Assembly (NCBI GenBank): GCA_014802435.1
Contig: JAAVCG010000017.1
Location: 1 to 45,426 of the forward strand
Length of the DNA: 45,426 nt
Source of the DNA: Bacteroides sp.
GTDB lineage: Bacteria; Bacteroidota; Bacteroidia; Bacteroidales; Muribaculaceae
Direction of reading: 5' to 3'
Shown here: positions 1-7,768 of the stretch, in pieces
Numbering within the stretch: the first letter of the stretch is position 1
Layout: each line of letters opens with the position of its first letter
Notes under the pieces: model-generated
The model's database searches: none
Seen by the model: only the letters and a program-made list of their open reading frames with translations
Told to the model about the DNA's origin: nothing
Translations under genes and position numbers: made by a program

Positions 1-16
1 ATAAATCTTATAAATC

Positions 17-979
17 TTAGAGCAGCAGCGCCAGGATATAAGCAACATAGCCGGCGACAAGAAGGGCGCCCTCAATCCGAGTGATGGTGCGCGTCTTGAA
101 GAGCCATCCAAAGAGCCAGAAGGCCACCGAGGCCGCTAACAGAGTCAGCAAATCAAGATTACCGATGCTCCCGAAGGGCAGCGGAGTGATTACTGCCGAC
201 GCCCCTAAAACCATCAGCACATTGAAAATATTGCTGCCGATAACGTTGCCTACGGCCATGCCCGGCTTGCCCTTGACGGCTGCAACGATGGAAGTGGCCA
301 GTTCCGGAAGAGATGTCCCCGCGGCAACTATCGTCAAGCCGATGACGGCTTCGCTGACTCCCAGCCCCGAAGCGATGCCCGAGGCTCCGTCAACAAACCT
401 GTCGCCGCCCCAAATCAGAGCCGCAAGCCCTATAATCACATAGAGGATAGCCCGCCAGATATTCATGGATTTTACGGCGGGTTCATCCGTTGCAGAGGCC
501 ACTTCCGGATTCTTGGCCGAGGCAAACGTATAACGCATGAAAAGCAGGAACAGCAACAGCAGGAACAGTCCGCTCAGGCGCGAAACAATGTTGATTCCCG
601 TGCCGTCAATAATGCCGCTGTTGCCGAGCATCAGGAGCACCACTGACGAGAGTATAACCATTGGAATCTCAAGCGACATCACTGACCGCTCAATCACGAT
701 AGGGCTGACTATGGCCGTAATCCCGATAATCATCAGGATGTTGAAAATATTGCTGCCGACTACGTTACCGATGGCCAGCGGCGCACTTCCGGAGATGGCT
801 GAAAGGATAGAGATGGCCAATTCAGGCGCGGAGGTCCCGAAGGCTACGACCGTAAGGCCCACAACCAGGTCACTCAGACCAAAACGGCGGGCTATGGCCG
901 ACGCTCCGTCGGTCAACACGTTTGCTCCGACCAGGATTAAACCCAGGCCGAGGAGCAACCAAAAGATATGTAAAATCAT
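17..979 (-). CDS. Calcium/sodium antiporter (YrbG/CaCA family)
   Basis: Inner-membrane cation exchanger of the CaCA superfamily, expected to exchange Na+ for Ca2+. The 320-aa protein shows the internal duplication typical of the family. The first alpha repeat (about residues 37-80) contains GLTVVAFGTSAPELAIS and GNVVGSNIFN. The second (about 210-260) contains GLTIVAAGTSLPELATS and GNVIGSNIFN. About ten hydrophobic segments are visible, and the length matches bacterial YrbG proteins. The start overlaps the stop of upp by 4 nt (ATGA), so it is the last gene of the minus-strand operon that begins at 6122. Ion specificity is inferred from family membership only. Confidence 0.93.
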   Translation of the reverse strand: MILHIFWLLLGLGLILVGANVLTDGASAIARRFGLSDLVVGLTVVAFGTSAPELAISILSAISGSAPLAIGNVVGSNIFNILMIIGITAIVSPIVIERSVMSLEIPMVILSSVVLLMLGNSGIIDGTGINIVSRLSGLFLLLLFLLFMRYTFASAKNPEVASATDEPAVKSMNIWRAILYVIIGLAALIWGGDRFVDGASGIASGLGVSEAVIGLTIVAAGTSLPELATSIVAAVKGKPGMAVGNVIGSNIFNVLMVLGASAVITPLPFGSIGNLDLLTLLAASVAFWLFGWLFKTRTITRIEGALLVAGYVAYILALLL

Positions 980-1629
980 AATTTCGAGCCGAAAGCAAGG
1001 TCACCGGCATCGCCGAGTCCCGGAACGATATAAGAGTGAGAGTTGATTTCCGGGTCAACTGCGCCAATCCATAGAGTGGTCTTATCTTCCGGGAAAGTGG
1101 ATTTGACATAGTCAACGGCGGCCTGAGAGGCAATCACTGAGGCCACATGGATGCGCGCGGGAGTTCCCTTGGTGAGCAATGCACGGTAACTCAGCTCCAT
1201 AGAGGCGCCGGTGGCCAGCATCGGGTCAACGAGAATCAGGGTCTTGCCCGTCAGGTCCGGTGAGGCGATGTATTCAATGAAGACGTCGAAATTCTCCTTT
1301 TCCTTATATTTGCGATAGGCGCTGACAAAGGCGTTTTCCGCATGGTCAAAAAAGTTGAGAAATCCCTGATGGAAAGGCAGACCGGCACGGAAAATCGTTG
1401 CCAGAACAACGTCAGAGCCGATTACCTGACATTGGCAGGGGGCCAGCGGCGTTTGAATCGTTTCGGTCTTATAGTCCAGATGCTTGGAGATTTCATAGGC
1501 CATGATTTCGCCTATGCGTTCGAGGTTACGCCGAAAGCGCAGCATATCATGCTGAATGTCAACGTTTCGGAGCTCCATCATGTATTGGCTCACGAGTGAA
1601 TCCTGCTTGGCAAAGTCAATTACTTCCAT
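976..1629 (-). CDS. upp: Uracil phosphoribosyltransferase
   Basis: Cytosolic pyrimidine-salvage enzyme that makes UMP from uracil and PRPP. The PRPP-binding loop is visible as LILVDPMLATGASMEL (about residues 150-165). The C-terminal uracil-binding region, with GDAGDLAFG, is also present. At 217 aa it has the usual length for the family. It follows the barrel protein gene by 18 nt and overlaps the antiporter by 4 nt, so it is very likely co-transcribed with both. I see no promoter of its own in the 18-nt gap. Co-transcription with envelope genes is positional; no functional link is evident. Confidence 0.96.
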   Translation of the reverse strand: MEVIDFAKQDSLVSQYMMELRNVDIQHDMLRFRRNLERIGEIMAYEISKHLDYKTETIQTPLAPCQCQVIGSDVVLATIFRAGLPFHQGFLNFFDHAENAFVSAYRKYKEKENFDVFIEYIASPDLTGKTLILVDPMLATGASMELSYRALLTKGTPARIHVASVIASQAAVDYVKSTFPEDKTTLWIGAVDPEINSHSYIVPGLGDAGDLAFGSKL

Positions 1630-1647
1630 AAGTTTCAGTGGTTTAGA

Positions 1648-3258
1648 TTAAAATTTATATTCGGCTCCGAGCATCCCGACAATTCCCTGGGAGGGAATGG
1701 ACGGCCCGAGATACCATTGGCGGTTAAGAAGGTTTTCTCCATTAACAAATATGGTCCATGCTTGGTTTAGCTGATAGCTGACGGAGGCATTGAGCTTGGA
1801 GATGGTCATGAGGTTCTGATAGCCGGAGGGCATCATCAGTGATTCCTTGTTGCGCGAGCTGCGGAAATGATAGCTCAGGTTGATGGCCAGGGGAGTGATG
1901 GGGCGCACTGTTGCCGAGGCCGTCAGGTTAAATTTGGCGTGGTCGCCCCAGATGGCATAGCCCTTGGAGTAATCGCCCTTGGGATTCTGAGCCATTTCGG
2001 CGCGGACTTTTAGGCTCAGGTAGCGGCGATAGTCATAGCTGATGTCGCCGCCCCAGTGGGCTCCGCGCATGTCAACTCCGTGCATCCGCCCGAAGCCATC
2101 CATCGGAATCAGCCAGTCCCAGGTCCAGGCATAGCCCCCGAAGAACCCGATTGACGCGCCGGCCCAGGGGCCGAGAGTCAGGCCCGCATCGGCCGTAAAG
2201 AGGCGCGAGAATCCCGCCTCATAGTCAGCATGGAGATAGGGCTGAACCTCATAGAGCATGGCGCGGGAGTTGGCCTCCATGCGGCCATCGGTCTTGGCCC
2301 AGAGATTAAACTGTGCCGACGGGCGCCAGCTGATGTCTATTTTGGGGACGATGAAGAGCGATTTATAGTCCGTATTGCCGCTCTTAAGGTCTATTCCGGC
2401 GGCTATGCGCGCGGTGAAGGGCTTGGTTGTCAGCTGAAAAGCCGGCTCGATATGCGTAATGCCCTTGGTCTGGCCGGAAGTGGAGCGCATGAGCTGCTCC
2501 CGGAGCGTCAGACCCCAATGGCTATAGGTCGAGGCATGCCAGTTGGCCCCTAATTCAATGTTGCCGATGTTGTGAGTGGGCTGATTGGGAAATCCAAAGG
2601 CAAGCAGAGTGTAATCAACTGCCGCGCGATAGTCAATCTTGCCGGTGCGTCCGTTCCATCCGAGGCTCAGGTTGCCTAAGTTGGCGTTAACCGTTGAAGG
2701 GTCAACGGGGAAGGGCATATTATAATTGGAGAACCCATAAGTGAGCAGGGCTGAGAGGGTGCCTCCGGAGGCTATCCAAGTTGAGCGGCCGCCAATGAGG
2801 GCCGAGTTGCGGCGCAGGCTGACTTTGCGGTCATCGCCAAAGAAATTGTCAGGATACTTGGTGCGGTAAGCAAACCCGTCAAACTGCATGAAGGCCTCAA
2901 CCTGGAGGCTGTCGCGGTCAACGGCTCTCAGGCCGGCCGATGCGCCGAGGTTCCAGAGCGGACCATAGGCCAGGGCGGCATATCCCTTCTGATTTGAGCG
3001 GGGAAGGCTGCAGGCCCATGGTGCCGGTTCAAGAGTGCGGATGAGCGGAGTGAGCTCGGCCCAATTGGTTGTGGCCGACATGGGGAGGCGGCCCTGACTG
3101 ACCGTCGGGAGGCTGATTTCCGGGAGGAGACGCAGGCGAGTGGCTGCCTGTTCTTCCGGAACAATCTGGTGAGTTACGGTGATTTCCGTGTTGAGATTCT
3201 GAGCCGTGGCGCTGACGCCAAGGGCAAAAATCATTGCCGGGAGGATATATCGCTTCAT
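1648..3258 (-). CDS. Outer-membrane beta-barrel protein (TonB-receptor-like barrel, no plug seen)
   Basis: A 536-aa protein with a signal peptide (cleavage expected after SATAQ, about residue 19) and then alternating amphipathic strands rich in aromatic residues. The C-terminus reads NGENLLNRQWYLGPSIPSQG and ends in the aromatic barrel signature GAEYKF. This C-terminal layout is that of TonB-dependent receptors, but I do not find the plug motifs that a full receptor carries (TVTA box, LIDG, ALYGS-like segment). The N-terminal 100 residues look like a linker. The start codon overlaps the end of the upstream TPR gene by 4 nt, which suggests translational coupling and a joint function in the envelope. 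The substrate is unknown. Confidence 0.8.
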   Translation of the reverse strand: MKRYILPAMIFALGVSATAQNLNTEITVTHQIVPEEQAATRLRLLPEISLPTVSQGRLPMSATTNWAELTPLIRTLEPAPWACSLPRSNQKGYAALAYGPLWNLGASAGLRAVDRDSLQVEAFMQFDGFAYRTKYPDNFFGDDRKVSLRRNSALIGGRSTWIASGGTLSALLTYGFSNYNMPFPVDPSTVNANLGNLSLGWNGRTGKIDYRAAVDYTLLAFGFPNQPTHNIGNIELGANWHASTYSHWGLTLREQLMRSTSGQTKGITHIEPAFQLTTKPFTARIAAGIDLKSGNTDYKSLFIVPKIDISWRPSAQFNLWAKTDGRMEANSRAMLYEVQPYLHADYEAGFSRLFTADAGLTLGPWAGASIGFFGGYAWTWDWLIPMDGFGRMHGVDMRGAHWGGDISYDYRRYLSLKVRAEMAQNPKGDYSKGYAIWGDHAKFNLTASATVRPITPLAINLSYHFRSSRNKESLMMPSGYQNLMTISKLNASVSYQLNQAWTIFVNGENLLNRQWYLGPSIPSQGIVGMLGAEYKF

Positions 3259-6122
3259 TTGGATAGGCGTTTGTCAATCATTTGGAAAATGTCGGCGTCG
3301 GTGCCGGGATAGTTCTCGCGAAGCACTTTCAGATACTCATCAGCCTCAAAGTCATTGCCCTGGGCGCGGAGAATATCGCTGAAAAGGACATAGGCGCGTG
3401 CCAGCCAATAAGCATGGGGCGGATTAGCGTCGATGAGCGCTTCAATTTCCGTGCGTGCCTTGGTCAGGTTTCCGGCGCGGAAGTCTGAATCGGCCATATC
3501 ATAGGCCGCGCGGGTGCCGTAAAGGTTCTCCGGATGCTTGGCCAGTTCGCTGCGCAGGGTGAGGGCATCGGCCTCGCGACCGGCCTCCGCAAGGGCGCCG
3601 GCGCGGATAAACTTCACTTCCGGGAGGTCCGTCCCGGCGGCGGCGCCTGATTCCAGGATGTTTTGTGACACGGAGAGAATCACTTCGGTGCGACCCAGAT
3701 CACGGGCGCTGCGCAGCTGACCCATACCTGCCTGATGGCGCATGGAGGCCGTCGAGGCGCGCTGTTCGAGCACCCCATAGCGATTGAATGCGCGGTCAGT
3801 CATTCCGAGGTCATATTCGGCCTTTGCGGCGATATTGGTGGCTTCTTCGGCCTCCTCCGAGTCAGGATACTTGGCCAAAAGTTGCTCGCTGAGGCTCAGG
3901 CGCTCACTGCTTTGGGTTGCCGCGCGGGCCTTGCGCAGAAGCTGCATGGCGGCAATGGCGTTGCGCTCAACTTCGTCAAGCTGTGGCGCCCCTTCCGTGG
4001 CCATCAGGAAGGAGTTGAGCTCCTCAATGTCGCCCCGCTCGGCATAGATCACTTTCAGATCCTGAACCGCCAGTGAGGCCTCCGAGCTTGAGGGATGGCG
4101 CTTGATGACCTGTTTGTAATATTCAATCGCGCGGTCCGTTTTTCCGGCGTTGGTATTGAGAATTCCTAACTGAAGCAGGGCGTTGCGGCCTTGTTTCGTC
4201 ACCGGGAATTTCGTCGAGATGGTCTCATAGGTGGCGATGGCCTGGGCCTGCTTGCCTGAGGCGCTCAGGGTCAGGGCCTTTTCAGTCAGCGCCGCCGGCT
4301 GGAGGGATGACTGCGGGAATTGGCTGATTACCTTCTCAATGGTGGCCAACTTGTCAGAGGACTTGCCAAGGTGGCCCTGCATGATGGCCTGCTGGAGCAG
4401 GGCATAGTCGCCCGTCGTGGGGTTCAGGTCATAGGCTTCCTTGTAAGTCTTGAGAGCCGCAGTGAAGTCTGACGCATAATAGTATGTGTCGGCAATGCGG
4501 GTGTGAGCATCGGTTTTTGCGTCGGCGGGCAGTTGCTTGAGCTGTTCAGCCGATTTAAATTGGGCGCGGGCATCGTCATATTTCCGCTGACCAAAGAGGG
4601 AGTAGGCCAGATTATACGTCGCCGTAGCGCTATTGGGGTCATTTTTCGGTGCCTGACGAAGGAATTCGCGGTAATATTTCTCGGCTTGCTTGTAGTTTTT
4701 CTGTTCGTAGTAAGCATCAGCAAGCCAGAGGGTTGTCTGTCGCCCGATGTCAGGGTTCTGCTTCTTGAGCTTATCGGCCTGAGAGAGCAGGTCTATGGCC
4801 TTGGCGGCATCTCCGCTTTGGAGCGCCCTTGACCCCAGGACGAAGAGCACCTGCTGGCGTGCCGACTGAATCTGCGGAGTGTTGGTTTTCAGCGCATTGA
4901 GCGAGCGCAGAGCCCCTTCATAGTCGTTGGTGGCCATATAGCCCTTGACCAGGTAGTCCTGAACCGTAGCCGCATTTTTTGATGAGGGATAGCGCTTGAT
5001 GTAGTCCTCAAGGGTCTGAACCGATGAGCCGAAGGGCACTCGGCCGCCATCAACCTGAGCCACAGCATAATTATAGTAAGCCTGCTCCGTGATGTCAGGG
5101 TCAAAATCCATCTTGACGGCCTTTTCAAAGCTCAGGATTGCCGCCGCGGCATTGCCCTCGGAGAGATATGACTGGCCAATGGTGAGCGCGGCGCTCTGAC
5201 CCATAGCGTTTTGCAGCTCCGTCACGGGCGCCAGCAGGTCGATTGCCCGGTCATAGTCGGCGCGGCTGTAGTCGTCCGTGCCTACTATGTATCTGACGCT
5301 CAGGGGCGCTTCCGCTTCATGCTGCGCAATGTAGGGGCGCAGCAGGCTCAGGGCTTTTGACTCATTGCCTAAGGCATATTGTGATTCGCCGCAAACTCGT
5401 TGGGCTTCGGCCGCAAATTCTGAATCGCCGCCAATCAGCGGCTCGGCAAGGCGGATGGCCTCCTTATAGTTTCCTTCTTTAAATCTGATTTGTGAGAGAT
5501 AATAGTCAGCGCTGCTGCCGGGCTCGCGATTGCGGTCCACTTGCTGAAAAAGGCTCGCGGCCTCCCCGTAGTCTTCACGCAAATAGGCAATATAGCCGCG
5601 ATAAAAGAGCGCCGGGTTGGCATACTGACCCTTGCCTGAAAGTGAGCTGAAGAGCTTTTCGGCGGAATCCAACTGGCCGAGTTTCAGCATTGAAAAGGCG
5701 CGCCGATAGTCCAGTTGCTCGGCCTGCGAGGGCTCGAGGGCATTGCGGCTGATTTGGTTCAGCTGGCGCAGGGCCACACTGTAATTGCCTGAGAAAAAAG
5801 TGAGCGACGCAAGCATCAGCCGCGCCGGTTCGCGCTTGGGCGAGTTGGGAAATTGCTGGCAAAAAGCCGTCAGCAATGCTCCCGAATTGGCCAGCCCTGC
5901 CTGATAAGAGGCTACGGCCTGGAGCCACATTAACTTTTCACGCTCCACTGAGCCTAATTTCAATGCCGTCTGACACTGGTCAATGCATCCGAGATAGTTC
6001 CCGTCGGCAAGCATCAGGGCGGCGCGCTCGCCGTAGCCCGCGGATTGTGGCGAATTTACTTGGGCACTGACCGGCATTCCTAAGCCGCATGCAAGCCCTA
6101 AAACAATATATTTCAGTCTCAT
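3255..6122 (-). CDS. Large periplasmic TPR protein
   Basis: A 955-aa exported protein. A signal peptide at residues 1-20 ends in PVSAQ. After it comes an almost continuous array of about 34-residue tetratricopeptide helix pairs, for example DADYYEQKNYKQAEKYYREF-like and NLAYSLFGQRKYDDARAQFK units. TPR arrays are protein-protein scaffolds, and no catalytic motif is visible. It is the first gene of an operon with the barrel protein (4-nt overlap), upp and the antiporter. The barrel overlap suggests it could serve as the periplasmic partner of that barrel, which is inference. A good promoter (6152-6183) lies 30 nt upstream, giving a short leader of about 25 nt. Confidence 0.88.
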   Translation of the reverse strand: MRLKYIVLGLACGLGMPVSAQVNSPQSAGYGERAALMLADGNYLGCIDQCQTALKLGSVEREKLMWLQAVASYQAGLANSGALLTAFCQQFPNSPKREPARLMLASLTFFSGNYSVALRQLNQISRNALEPSQAEQLDYRRAFSMLKLGQLDSAEKLFSSLSGKGQYANPALFYRGYIAYLREDYGEAASLFQQVDRNREPGSSADYYLSQIRFKEGNYKEAIRLAEPLIGGDSEFAAEAQRVCGESQYALGNESKALSLLRPYIAQHEAEAPLSVRYIVGTDDYSRADYDRAIDLLAPVTELQNAMGQSAALTIGQSYLSEGNAAAAILSFEKAVKMDFDPDITEQAYYNYAVAQVDGGRVPFGSSVQTLEDYIKRYPSSKNAATVQDYLVKGYMATNDYEGALRSLNALKTNTPQIQSARQQVLFVLGSRALQSGDAAKAIDLLSQADKLKKQNPDIGRQTTLWLADAYYEQKNYKQAEKYYREFLRQAPKNDPNSATATYNLAYSLFGQRKYDDARAQFKSAEQLKQLPADAKTDAHTRIADTYYYASDFTAALKTYKEAYDLNPTTGDYALLQQAIMQGHLGKSSDKLATIEKVISQFPQSSLQPAALTEKALTLSASGKQAQAIATYETISTKFPVTKQGRNALLQLGILNTNAGKTDRAIEYYKQVIKRHPSSSEASLAVQDLKVIYAERGDIEELNSFLMATEGAPQLDEVERNAIAAMQLLRKARAATQSSERLSLSEQLLAKYPDSEEAEEATNIAAKAEYDLGMTDRAFNRYGVLEQRASTASMRHQAGMGQLRSARDLGRTEVILSVSQNILESGAAAGTDLPEVKFIRAGALAEAGREADALTLRSELAKHPENLYGTRAAYDMADSDFRAGNLTKARTEIEALIDANPPHAYWLARAYVLFSDILRAQGNDFEADEYLKVLRENYPGTDADIFQMIDKRLSK

Positions 6123-6151
6123 AAACTATAAGTCAAAAGGAATTTACCCCT

Positions 6152-6183
6152 CAAAGTTACGAAAAATCTCTCATTTCCACAAA
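6152..6183 (-). promoter_or_regulatory. Bacteroidetes-type promoter for the TPR-barrel-upp-antiporter operon
   Basis: On the minus strand a -33 box TTTG (6183-6180) is followed after 20 nt by a -7 box TAACTTTG (6159-6152). Both match the sigma-ABfr consensus. It overlaps the last codons of the upstream SDR gene. Confidence 0.8.
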
Positions 6184-6920
6184 TCGAGATGAATCCTCTC
6201 GTAAATCCATCCCGGAACTATGCGCTCAAAAAAGGTCAAAATCTTCCATCGCAGGCCGATGATGGCACTTCGCCGGGCATGCAATGTGGCCTTAAAAATT
6301 CCGCGGATAACGCTTTCGGATTCCATTTCCAGCAGATATTTCCGCCCGGAGTTCAGCAGCGGGGTGCGCGTCCATCCCGGCTTGATGTCAACTATTTTCA
6401 GGGGCAGGGAGTCGCGCCGGCTGCGCTGCCGGAGAGCCTCCAAGAGGGTTGAGTCATAGGCCTTTGAGGCCGAATAAGCCGGTAATGATTCCAGCCCCCT
6501 GATGCCGGCAATGGAACTGATGGCCACGAGGCGCCCCGGGCGTTTCGTGGCCTCAAAATATTTATAAGCCGCGCTGACCATCCGGGTGAACCCCACGGCA
6601 TTGGTCTCTGCCGTAAGCACTTCATCTTCAATCGGCATTGACTCCTCATCGGCCCGCAAGATTCCCGAACAATGGAGATAGATATCCATCCCTCCGGTTT
6701 GAGAAATCAGCTCATGCAGGCGCTCCGGCGCATCGACTGACAAAATATCAATTACCGCCGTGAATACCCGCTCCTGATGTTTCTGCTTCAACTCGTTAAG
6801 AGCCTGCACGTTGCGCCCGGCTACCCCTACAATCCATCCGGCCTCAATAAACCGCTTGGCAACCCCGCGCCCAAGCCCTGAAGTCGCCCCCATGATGATG
6901 ATTCTTTTCCTCTGTTCCAT
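6171..6920 (-). CDS. Short-chain dehydrogenase/reductase (SDR) family protein
   Basis: NAD(P)-dependent oxidoreductase of the classical SDR family, 249 aa. The Rossmann glycine motif GATSGLGRG is at residues 11-19. The catalytic region shows an SSIAG serine and the YSASK tyrosine-lysine pair, and the C-terminal third has the PGWTRTPL segment common to SDRs. The frame stays open for 31 more codons upstream, but I chose the ATG at 6920. It starts directly before the Rossmann strand, and the upstream codons run through the promoter and the hairpin repeat. The -7 box ends only 6 nt before this ATG, so the mRNA should be nearly leaderless. The substrate cannot be told. Confidence 0.88.
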   Translation of the reverse strand: MEQRKRIIIMGATSGLGRGVAKRFIEAGWIVGVAGRNVQALNELKQKHQERVFTAVIDILSVDAPERLHELISQTGGMDIYLHCSGILRADEESMPIEDEVLTAETNAVGFTRMVSAAYKYFEATKRPGRLVAISSIAGIRGLESLPAYSASKAYDSTLLEALRQRSRRDSLPLKIVDIKPGWTRTPLLNSGRKYLLEMESESVIRGIFKATLHARRSAIIGLRWKILTFFERIVPGWIYERIHLDLWK

Positions 6921-6925
6921 ACCCG

Positions 6926-6957
6926 CAAATTTAACCAAAAAAAAGCAAAAATCCAAA
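6926..6957 (-). promoter_or_regulatory. Promoter of the SDR gene, abutting the start codon
   Basis: Minus-strand -33 box TTTG at 6957-6954, a 20-nt spacer, and -7 box TAAATTTG at 6933-6926. The ATG is at 6920, so the expected start site lies 0-3 nt before it. Confidence 0.78.
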
Positions 6958-6980
6958 TCCCGCCCGCTGTCGCGAAGCTC

Positions 6981-7070
6981 TATGGAAAGGCGGATTCCTC
7001 CTTCAACCTTCAACTTTCAACCTTCAACCGGAAGATGACATGGCGGCGGATCGGAATCCGCCTTTCCATA
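6981..7070. repeat. Hairpin repeat element, copy A (REP/BIME-like)
   Basis: Right arm 7042-7070 carries the core GGCGGATCGGAATCCGCC followed by TTTCCATA. The core is itself a hairpin with a 7-bp stem and 4-nt loop. The left arm (6981-7000, TATGGAAAGGCGGATTCC) is its inverted partner but decays after TTCC. Same family as the elements at 34359-34933 and 45321-45426. It sits between the SDR promoter and the DUF4373 gene. Confidence 0.8.
7002..7029. repeat. Heptamer tandem repeat inside element A
   Basis: Four copies of TTCAACC/TTCAACT in a row, lying between the two arms of hairpin element A. Confidence 0.8.
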
Positions 7071-7113
7071 AAAATTTTTTTATTTTTTGCGGTTTACCCC
7101 TCAAGGGCGGCTG

Positions 7114-7161
7114 TAACTTTGCACCGAAAAAATTACTAATTACTAACTACTAATTACTAAT
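7114..7161 (+). promoter_or_regulatory. -7 box and ATTACTA-repeat leader of the DUF4373 gene
   Basis: A -7 box TAACTTTG is at 7114-7121. I see no well-spaced -33 box. The leader that follows has four tandem heptamers of the ATTACTA type (7132-7159) ending directly at the ATG. Confidence 0.55.
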
Positions 7162-7162
7162 T

Positions 7163-7681
7163 ATGATGAAGTCTTTTCGCCACAGCGCCGATGAGCGCAA
7201 TTCTTCTAAAGTACTGAAACTCCGCATGAAACTCGGCGCTGCCGGCTATGGAGTTTATCTGATGATTCTTGAGCGACTTGCCGCCGAGAATGACCTCCGG
7301 GCCACGCTTGATTATGACGTTCTTGCCTATGATTTCCATGTTGAGGCGGAATTTGTCCGCCAGGTCGTGGAGGATTTTGACCTCTTTGAAATCGACATTG
7401 AGGCCGAGACATTCTCTCATGAGGGGCTCATGGAGCAAAAGCCCGCCAAGTTCAAGCGCGAAGTCAAGGAAAAGCAGCTTGACAAATTCATTGAACGTCA
7501 GGCAAAAGACGAGTATCTGCTTGATAATTTGGAGGGGAATTTTAATATGCCTCGAGTTCAAATTAAGGGGATAATGCACTCATCATTTCGCGATGAAATC
7601 CTCAGTAATTACACTCGGATTCCGCCCGCGGAGACTCTGAGAAATCTGCTCTATAACCATCTTGAATCGCTCCGAGAATAG
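7163..7681 (+). CDS. DUF4373 / Lin1244-Lin1753-like N-terminal domain protein
   Basis: A 172-aa cytosolic protein. The first about 90 residues (FRHSADERNSSKVLKLRMKL, then GAAGYGVYLMILERLA) match the Lin1244/Lin1753-like domain. That domain occurs in phage and mobile-element proteins related to replication initiation and is also common as a stand-alone gene in Bacteroidales. The C-terminal half is charged and helical, with no recognisable domain. It lies beside an AAA/DUF4143 ATPase and a hairpin repeat, a neighbourhood that looks recently acquired, but no integrase or other phage gene is near. DNA binding is inferred from the family. Translation could also start at the second Met codon (7166). 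Confidence 0.8.
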   Translation: MMKSFRHSADERNSSKVLKLRMKLGAAGYGVYLMILERLAAENDLRATLDYDVLAYDFHVEAEFVRQVVEDFDLFEIDIEAETFSHEGLMEQKPAKFKREVKEKQLDKFIERQAKDEYLLDNLEGNFNMPRVQIKGIMHSSFRDEILSNYTRIPPAETLRNLLYNHLESLRE

Positions 7682-7686
7682 CCTGA

Positions 7687-7768
7687 ATCCTCAGAAAAAT
7701 GTCATTTTTGCTTGGATTTATCCCCAGAAAAATGTAATTTTGCAAGCAAAATATCCCCAGAAAAATGT
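7687..7768 (+). repeat. Three 33-bp direct repeats ending in the ATPase start codon
   Basis: The core CAGAAAAATGT occurs at 7692, 7725 and 7758, exactly 33 bp apart, preceded by TCCTC or TCCCC. The second unit holds a -7-like TAATTTTG (7735-7742). The ATG of the downstream ATPase (7765) is the ATG of the third unit. Confidence 0.85.

Noticed and set aside
870-1133. Antisense frames over upp, nudix, fumarase and other conserved genes
   Set aside because: They lie opposite well-recognised genes and show no domain, signal peptide or promoter.
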